Origin: Rhizobiales bacterium CCH10-E5
Lineage (GTDB): Bacteria; Pseudomonadota; Alphaproteobacteria; Rhizobiales; Beijerinckiaceae
Direction of reading: 5' to 3'
Assembly (NCBI GenBank): GCA_001556125.1
Contig: LSIG01000067.1
Location: 1 to 38,142 of the forward strand
DNA: 38,142 nt
Shown: one piece after another, positions 33,602 through 38,142 of the stretch
Layout of the letters: each line of letters starts with the position of its first letter
Position numbering within the stretch: position 1 is the stretch's first letter
Notes under the pieces: generated by a model
The model's input: the letters and a program-made list of their open reading frames with translations, nothing else
What the model was told of the DNA's origin: nothing
Database searches by the model: none
Program-made: the position numbers and the translations under genes

Positions 33602-34792
33602 ATGTCGACCGTCACGCCCACCGGCGCCAGCCTGCTGTCGTCGCTGCGCCCCGAGGCGCGCCATGCGCCCGAGAGCGGCATCGTCGAGGTGGTCAATCAC
33701 GGCCGTCTCAAGGAGGGCCTGATCCCGCTCTGGGTCGGCGAGGGCGACCTGCCGACCCCGGACTTCATCGCCCGCGCCGCCAACGCCTCGCTCGCCAAAG
33801 GCGAGACCTTCTACACCTGGCAGCGCGGCATCCCGGATCTCCGCGAGGCGATCGCGCGCTACCATACGGCGCTCTATGGCCGGCCCTTCTCTATGGAGTC
33901 CTTCTTCGTCACCGGCTCGGGCATGCAGGCGGTCCAGATCGTCGTGCGGATGGTCACCGGCCCCGGCGACGAGGTGGTGATCCCGACCCCGGCCTGGCCC
34001 AATGTCGGCGCCGCCATCGGCGTTGCCGGAGCCATCCCGGTCAATGTCCCGATGGACTATGTCCAGGGCCGCTTCTCGCTCGATCTCGACCGGCTGGCCG
34101 CCGCCATCACCCCGAAGACGCGCGCCATCGCCATCAATTCGCCGGCCAACCCGACCGGATGGACGGCGACGAAGGATGAACTCGCCGCCATCCTGGCGCT
34201 CGCCCGCAAGCACGGCCTCTGGATCATCGCCGACGAGATCTATGCCCGCTTCGTCTATGACGGCTCCGCCCGCGCCGCCTCCTTCCATGACGTGATGGAG
34301 CCCGAGGATCGCGTCCTCTTCGTCCAGACCTTCTCGAAGAACTGGGCCATGACGGGCTGGCGCGTCGGCTGGATCGAGGCCCCGCCTGCCTTCGGCCAGG
34401 TGATCGAGAACCTGATTCAGTATTCGACCTCCGGCGTTCCGGTCTTCGTCCAGCGTGGCGCTATCGCCGCGCTGGACGAGGGCGAGCCCTTCGTCGCCGA
34501 GCAGATCGCCCGCGCCGCGGAGGGCCGCCGGATCATTGCCGAAGGGCTGAAGGCGACCAACCGGGTGACGCTGTCGCCGCCGGACGGTGCGCTCTACCAG
34601 TTCTTCTCGGTCGATGGCTGGCAGGACAGCCGGGCGCTCGCCATCGATCTCGTCGACCGGGCCAATGTCGGCCTTGCTCCCGGAACCGCGTTCGGCCCTG
34701 GCGGTGAAGCGGGGTTGCGGCTGTGCTTCGCGCGCAAGGCCTCCGATCTCGTCGAGACCGTGACGAGGCTGCAGCGCGCTTTGGCCGGCTGA
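33602..34792 (+). CDS. Pyridoxal-phosphate-dependent aminotransferase, class I/II
   Basis: Fold-type I aminotransferase of 396 residues, predicted cytosolic. The ring-stacking region GSGMQAVQIV, the NSPANPTGW loop with the conserved Asn, the IIADEIYARFVYDG segment with the PLP-contacting Asp and Tyr, the PLP lysine K246 in TFSKNWAMTGWRVGW, and the C-terminal RLCFARK with the carboxylate-binding Arg are all visible. The donor/acceptor pair cannot be told from sequence; aspartate- or aromatic-type transaminases are the close families. It stands alone between two GC hairpins, so probably a single-gene unit. ATG start at 33602 without a strong ribosome site. Confidence 0.93.
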   Translation: MSTVTPTGASLLSSLRPEARHAPESGIVEVVNHGRLKEGLIPLWVGEGDLPTPDFIARAANASLAKGETFYTWQRGIPDLREAIARYHTALYGRPFSMESFFVTGSGMQAVQIVVRMVTGPGDEVVIPTPAWPNVGAAIGVAGAIPVNVPMDYVQGRFSLDLDRLAAAITPKTRAIAINSPANPTGWTATKDELAAILALARKHGLWIIADEIYARFVYDGSARAASFHDVMEPEDRVLFVQTFSKNWAMTGWRVGWIEAPPAFGQVIENLIQYSTSGVPVFVQRGAIAALDEGEPFVAEQIARAAEGRRIIAEGLKATNRVTLSPPDGALYQFFSVDGWQDSRALAIDLVDRANVGLAPGTAFGPGGEAGLRLCFARKASDLVETVTRLQRALAG

Positions 34793-34815
34793 GCACGCTC
34801 GCGAAGCCGCATGCA

Positions 34816-34852
34816 GGCCCGCCGCGCATGACGGCACTGCGCGGCGCGGGCC
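34816..34852 (+). terminator. Hairpin after aminotransferase gene
   Basis: GGCCCGCCGCGCA (34816-34828) pairs with TGCGCGGCGCGGGCC (34838-34852) with a 2-base bulge and a 9-base loop, 24 bases after the stop. No T-run follows. Confidence 0.45.
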
Positions 34853-34855
34853 GCC

Positions 34856-34868
34856 GGTCAAATTGACC
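34856..34868. promoter_or_regulatory. Palindrome GGTCAA-A-TTGACC upstream of AbrB-family gene
   Basis: Perfect 6-base arms with one central base, 60 bases upstream of the next start codon, and just after the terminator-like hairpin. The right arm TTGACC could itself be a -35 element. An operator-over-promoter arrangement is inferred. Confidence 0.4.
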
Positions 34869-34928
34869 CCGCCCCGCGCGGTCGACAAGACTGCGATGCT
34901 GCGTTGCAGCAGCGCGCAGCGAGGTATC

Positions 34929-35993
34929 ATGACGGGGGTGGGTTCTCCTTCGACGTTGAAAGTCCTGTCCCGAGAGGCCGCGGTCATCGCCATTGCAGCG
35001 GTGGGAGGTGCTCTGTTCGCCTTTCTGGGGGCGCCGGCCGCCTGGCTATCGGGCGCCATGATCCTGACCTTGCTGGTCGCGCTTGTGCGTCCCCTGCCCG
35101 TGTTGCGCCGCTCCTGGTTCGATTCCACCGTGCTGCTATCGGGCGCCATCATCGGCTCGTCTGCTACGCCGGAAGCCTTGGCCGCGGCTGTGCGCTACCC
35201 GGCCTCTCTCATCATCCTGCTCTTCGCCATGGCCGGCATCATGGCCGCCACCGGAACCTATCTGCGCTATGTCGCGCGCTGGTCCTGGCTCGATTCGCTG
35301 CTGGCGGCGGCGCCCGGTGCACTGGCAACGGTGCTGGCGGTCGCGCAGTCGAAAGGCGCCGATATCGGCCGTATTTCCGTCGTCCAGCTCTTGCGCCTGC
35401 TCGTTCTCGTGGCGCTGCTGCCCGGCCTGATGCAGCTCACCGATCTGCACCCCGCCATGGCAGTCGCGCCGCCTGCAAAAATTCTCGACCCCTGGACGAT
35501 GTTGCTGCTGCTGCTCGCCGGCTTCGGTGCCGGCCTCGTGCTCGACCGTCTCGGCGTCGCGGCGCCGATGATGTTCGGTGCGATTTTGTCCAGCGCGGTC
35601 GCTCATGGCACCGGCCTCGTCGAGGGCAGCCTGCCGCCGCCGGTGCAAATTGCCGTGCTGGTCATGCTCGGGTCGACGATGGGCGCGCGGATCGGCGCCA
35701 TTCCGCGTCGCGATCTGCTGAAGCTGTTCCCCCTCGCCGTCGGTGGCCTGCTTGTGTCGCTCGCAGTTGCCTTTGCCTTCGCCTTGCCGGCAGCACTGCT
35801 CGCGGGAGTCTCCTATGCGGATTCGATCACGGCCTTCGCCCCTGGCGGTCTGGAGGCCATGGCAATGCTCGCCTTCGCGATGGGGCTCGACATGCTCTAT
35901 GTCAGCTCGCACCATCTGATGCGGTTTCTGATCATCGGCTTCGCGCTGCCGTTTCTCCTGGACCGGCTGCCGAGCCGTCTGCCGGAGCGCTGA
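34929..35993 (+). CDS. AbrB-family (AmoA-like) integral membrane protein
   Basis: A membrane protein of 354 residues with about ten hydrophobic helices in two similar halves: GGALFAFLGAPAAWLSGAMILTLL in the first, and AGLVLDRLGVAAPMMFGAILSSA in the second. This internal duplication marks the family annotated as AbrB or 'ammonia monooxygenase', whose role is unproven (E. coli AbrB is a putative regulator of aidB). It is not a true ammonia monooxygenase. The ATG at 34929 is chosen over one 66 bases upstream because of the GCGAGG just before it and because the upstream residues are not hydrophobic. It is convergent with the SMP-30 gene across 17 bases. Confidence 0.88.
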   Translation: MTGVGSPSTLKVLSREAAVIAIAAVGGALFAFLGAPAAWLSGAMILTLLVALVRPLPVLRRSWFDSTVLLSGAIIGSSATPEALAAAVRYPASLIILLFAMAGIMAATGTYLRYVARWSWLDSLLAAAPGALATVLAVAQSKGADIGRISVVQLLRLLVLVALLPGLMQLTDLHPAMAVAPPAKILDPWTMLLLLLAGFGAGLVLDRLGVAAPMMFGAILSSAVAHGTGLVEGSLPPPVQIAVLVMLGSTMGARIGAIPRRDLLKLFPLAVGGLLVSLAVAFAFALPAALLAGVSYADSITAFAPGGLEAMAMLAFAMGLDMLYVSSHHLMRFLIIGFALPFLLDRLPSRLPER

Positions 35994-36019
35994 GGCGAAG
36001 CGCTTTGCGATCAAGCGCT
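35986..36019. terminator. Three AGCGCT palindromes between convergent genes
   Basis: AGCGCT occurs at 35986, 35999 and 36014. Any two can pair, giving alternative short hairpins across the stop codons of the AbrB-family and SMP-30 genes. A bidirectional terminator role is inferred. Confidence 0.35.
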
Positions 36020-36961
36020 GGTCACAGCCCCTGGCCAGGTCGCTCCATTGGTGTTGGTCATCAGCGCATAGAGCGAACTGGTGCCGCAGATGAACAGGCG
36101 GTTGAGCCGCGGCCCGCCCCAGCAGACATTGGCGACGACCTCGGGGATCGCGATCTTGCCGATCAGCGTCCCGTCCGGGTGGTAGACGTGGACGCCGTCG
36201 GCGGCGCTGGTCCAGATCCGACCCTCGACATCGAGACGGAAGCCGTCGAACAGCCCGGCCGTGCAGGCGGCGAAGACCTGCGAACCCGTCAGCCGCGTGC
36301 CGTCGGCCGAGACCTCGCAGGCGCGGATGTGGCGCGGCCCGTGGACCGGATCGTGGCTGGCGCCGGTGTCGGCGATGTAGAGGATGCGCTCGTCCGGCGA
36401 GAAGGCGAGCCCGTTGGGCTTGACGAAATCGTCGGCGACGATGGTCAGCACGCCGCTCTCACCGTCGATGCGGTAGACATGGCAGGCCCCGATCTCGCTC
36501 TCGGCCCTGTTGCCCTCGTAGTCGCTGAGGATGCCGTAATCGGGGTCGGTGAACCAGATCGACCCGTCCGATTTCACCACGACATCGTTGGGCGAGTTCA
36601 GCCGCTTGCCCTGCCAGTGACTGGCGAGAACGGTGACGGAGCCGTCATGTTCCGTGCGCGTCACCTGCCGGCCGCCATGCTCGCAGGTGACGAGCCGCCC
36701 CTGGGGATCGACCGTGTTGCCGTTGCTGTTGCGTGCCGGCTGGCGGAACACGCTGGTCTGCCCGCTCATCGTGTCGAAGCGCAGCATCCGGTCGTTCGGA
36801 ATGTCGGAAAACACCAGCGTGTTGTGCGCCCGGAACCAGGCCGGCCCCTCCGCCCAGCGTGAACCCGTCCAGAGCCGCTCGACCCGGGCTGAACCGGGAA
36901 TGACGCGATGGAAGCGCGGGTCGAGCACGGTCGAGCCCGTGCCTTCGAGAATGCCGAACAT
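36011..36961 (-). CDS. SMP-30/gluconolactonase/LRE-family protein
   Basis: Six-bladed beta-propeller, predicted lactonase, 316 residues. The metal-site and blade motifs are visible: RWAEGPAWF with the conserved Glu, NSNGNTVDPQGRLVTCEHGGR, RLNSPNDVVVKSDGSIWFTDPDYG with the Asn ligand, KPNGLAFSPDERILYIADTGAS with the catalytic Asp, and DGFRLDVEGRIWTSAADGVHVY. There is no signal peptide, so it is cytosolic. The ATG at 36961 has GGAG eight bases upstream; an earlier ATG at 37006 is possible but has weaker support. The substrate is probably a sugar lactone or related ester, by family. It converges with the AbrB-family gene. Confidence 0.93.
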   Translation of the reverse strand: MFGILEGTGSTVLDPRFHRVIPGSARVERLWTGSRWAEGPAWFRAHNTLVFSDIPNDRMLRFDTMSGQTSVFRQPARNSNGNTVDPQGRLVTCEHGGRQVTRTEHDGSVTVLASHWQGKRLNSPNDVVVKSDGSIWFTDPDYGILSDYEGNRAESEIGACHVYRIDGESGVLTIVADDFVKPNGLAFSPDERILYIADTGASHDPVHGPRHIRACEVSADGTRLTGSQVFAACTAGLFDGFRLDVEGRIWTSAADGVHVYHPDGTLIGKIAIPEVVANVCWGGPRLNRLFICGTSSLYALMTNTNGATWPGAVTSA

Positions 36962-37118
36962 GATCACGTCTCCGAATAGGGGTCGACCATCGGGGATAAG
37001 GGCCAACCGAGCAAGCGGCCGCTATGGATGTCGGCAGGCGGACGTGCGGCCGCGCATATCCAAGACAAGCACCCAGCGCGACACCCAGGGGCTAAGCCGA
37101 TGGTTGATTCGGAAGGGC

Positions 37119-37167
37119 TGACCATTTTTGAAATAACCGTACCAGGTCACATGACTATTTTTGGAAT
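37119..37167. repeat. Tandem imperfect repeat upstream of small secreted protein
   Basis: TGACCATTTTTGAAAT (37119-37134) and TGACTATTTTTGGAAT (37152-37167) match at 14 of 16 positions with starts 33 bases apart, close to three helical turns. They lie in the AT-richer part of the roughly 300-base gap between the SMP-30 gene and the small secreted protein. The rest of the gap shows only a weak TTGACC at 37193-37198. A tandem regulator site is inferred. Confidence 0.4.
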
Positions 37168-37261
37168 GGGACTTTGAAAAGCGGATCGAATATTGACCGA
37201 GGATCGGCGCTCATCAACTTTCCCGCACGCCGCAACAGGCGGTTCGATGTAGGGATACACC

Positions 37262-37528
37262 ATGACAATCAAGTTTCTGGCGACGTTGCTTGCGGGCAGC
37301 GTCTTGCTCGTTGGCGCGGCCTTCTCCCAGACGGCCGACGACCGGAAATGGATCGCCCAGTGCCTGAGCGACAATGCCGACGCCAAAGTCACGGCCGCGG
37401 TGGTGGCGGCCTATTGCACCTGCATGAACGGCAAGATGAGCGACAACGAGACGCGCTCGATCACCCAGTGGGAGAAGGCCAACCCTAATGCCCGTCGCGC
37501 CTGCGAGCGCGAGGCGGGCTGGAACTGA
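37262..37528 (+). CDS. Small secreted four-cysteine protein
   Basis: An 88-residue protein with a clear signal peptide: MTIK, hydrophobic FLATLLAGSVLLVGAAF, and a likely cleavage near AAFS|QT. The mature part has four cysteines (C34, C52, C54, C81), which could form two disulfides, around WIAQC, AAYCTCMNGKM and ARRACEREAGW. AGGG lies 8 bases before the ATG at 37262. I do not recognise a named domain; short periplasmic proteins with a YCxCM core are common in Hyphomicrobiales and lack known function. It stands alone, after the tandem repeat. Confidence 0.8.
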   Translation: MTIKFLATLLAGSVLLVGAAFSQTADDRKWIAQCLSDNADAKVTAAVVAAYCTCMNGKMSDNETRSITQWEKANPNARRACEREAGWN

Positions 37529-37635
37529 CGCGCAGCCACCGTTCCGGGGCGCCTCTTCGCATCAGGCGGGGGAGCGTCCTCGGCGGCGGGCTCGAGCGGC
37601 CGCGCGCCGGGTTGCTCCGCTTGCCGAAGATCGGC

Positions 37636-38142
37636 TCACAGGCTCAGTCCGGCATCCCAATAGGGAGTCTGGCCGTAGAGTTCGGCCAGGTAATCGACGA
37701 AGGCGCGGACCTTCTGCTCCATGTGCCGGCGGCTGGGATAGACCGCGTGGATGGCGACGCGGCTGCCGACCGAATAGGCCGGCAGCACCCGCTGAAGCGC
37801 GCCCGATTTCAGTTCCGGCCCGACATCCCAGGTCGAGCGCAGCGCGATCCCGAGCCCCGCCAGCAGCGCCTCGCGGACGACCTCGCTGGAATTGGTCCGC
37901 AGCGGGCCCGCAACGCGCACCGTCACCGGTCCGGTAGGCCCGTCCAGCGTCCAGTGGTCGGTGTTGTGGGCGATCAGCGTGTGACGCGCGAGGTCGTCGA
38001 TCGTTACCGGACCGCCGGCTGAAGTGAGATAGCCCGGCGTCGCGCAGAGCACGCGGTGGTTCGGCGCCAGCCGCTTCGCGACGAGGCTTGATGATGTGGA
38101 CGCCCCCGCCCAACGGCGGCGCTATGGTGCCGATCCGGCTGC
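37636..38142 (-). pseudogene. LysR-family regulator, 3' part, cut by window end and frameshifted
   Basis: The readable part is the C-terminal effector domain of a LysR regulator: SSSLVAKRLAPNHRVLCATPGYL, HTLIAHNTDHWTLDGP, VREALLAGLGIALRSTWDVG, and PSRRHMEQKVRAFVDYLAELYG near the end. This is the GcvA/DsdC-like group often found with SDR or glutathione genes. Upstream, the frame meets a stop at 38122-38124. In another frame the same strand reads SRIGTIAPPLGG, which is the expected preceding segment. Removing one G from the GGGGG run (plus-strand CCCCC at 38103-38107) joins the two perfectly. The start and DNA-binding part lie outside the window. It may be a true pseudogene or a homopolymer base-call error. 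Confidence 0.8.

Noticed and set aside
32999..35152. Over 700-codon minus-strand frame across mscL, the aminotransferase and the AbrB-family gene
   Set aside because: Those three plus-strand genes have clear family motifs and hairpin boundaries. The antisense frame has none.
34904..36862. Open plus-strand frame running over the AbrB-family gene and the SMP-30 gene
   Set aside because: An alternate frame of one and complement of the other. Its second half is opposite a secure beta-propeller gene.
1..38142. CRISPR arrays, tRNA or rRNA genes, insertion sequences, complete prophage
   Set aside because: No regularly spaced repeats, no tRNA-like cloverleaf with TTCRA loop, no transposase or integrase motifs and no phage structural genes were seen by reading; a covariance-model search was not possible.

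Overview
The window reads as a contiguous piece of a high-GC alphaproteobacterial chromosome. Gene content and protein style point to the Hyphomicrobiales, and something like Bosea fits best. That placement is inferred from recall of the families, not computed. I see no rRNA, tRNA, CRISPR array, insertion sequence or complete prophage. Genes are tightly packed, several same-strand neighbours overlap by GTGA, and convergent pairs often meet on small palindromes.

Layout. 1-2316: the 3' end of a GH19-like lytic enzyme gene, then a minus-strand pair (sua5 for tRNA t6A synthesis, followed by a LysR regulator). 2317-5174: a fatty-acid-type acyl-CoA dehydrogenase overlapping a DHRS1-like short-chain dehydrogenase that lacks two catalytic residues. 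5262-8137: CorA and an SLC13-type carrier with TrkA_C domains. 8250-9459: a 47-residue acidic protein and a YegS/BmrU-type lipid kinase. 9472-11444: a chemoreceptor gene broken by a one-base frameshift. 11565-13122: cysK and a MOSC protein in one sulfur-flavoured operon. 13254-15936: an RlmD/TrmA-type RNA methyltransferase and a GlcD/D2HGDH-type flavoenzyme. 15991-18084: an SRAP (YedK-like) protein, a conserved hypothetical and tlyA, with dxs (18096-20009) upstream of tlyA.

20249-27156 looks like an accessory catabolic and transport block. It holds an oligopeptide-type binding protein overlapping an amidase, an MFS exporter, a pirin/quinone-reductase pair and the divergent LysR regulator of that pair. 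It separates xseB (27160-27417) from dxs-tlyA, genes that are commonly neighbours in this group. 27485-29317: an Lrp/AsnC regulator, a tyrosine-phosphatase-like protein and a hot-dog thioesterase. 29334-33481: a 1189-residue transporter-sensor kinase fusion (CbrA-like, hybrid) divergent from mscL. 33602-37528: an aminotransferase, an AbrB-family membrane protein, an SMP-30/gluconolactonase-like protein and a small secreted four-cysteine protein. The window ends in a LysR-type gene broken by an apparent extra G in a G-run.

No wholly new multi-gene system is evident. The most interesting signals are regulatory. The same operator-like palindrome (GTTTACATATRAAC) stands before the acyl-CoA dehydrogenase and, 26 kb away, before the thioesterase. 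A perfect hairpin captures part of the Shine-Dalgarno sequence of the MFS gene. LysR-type and LexA-like candidate sites lie upstream of fitting genes. A tandem repeat with a 33-bp period precedes the secreted four-cysteine protein. Three gene anomalies (the broken chemoreceptor, the broken terminal LysR gene and the odd 5' end of the GH19-like gene) need read-level checking, because they could be true decay or base-call errors.
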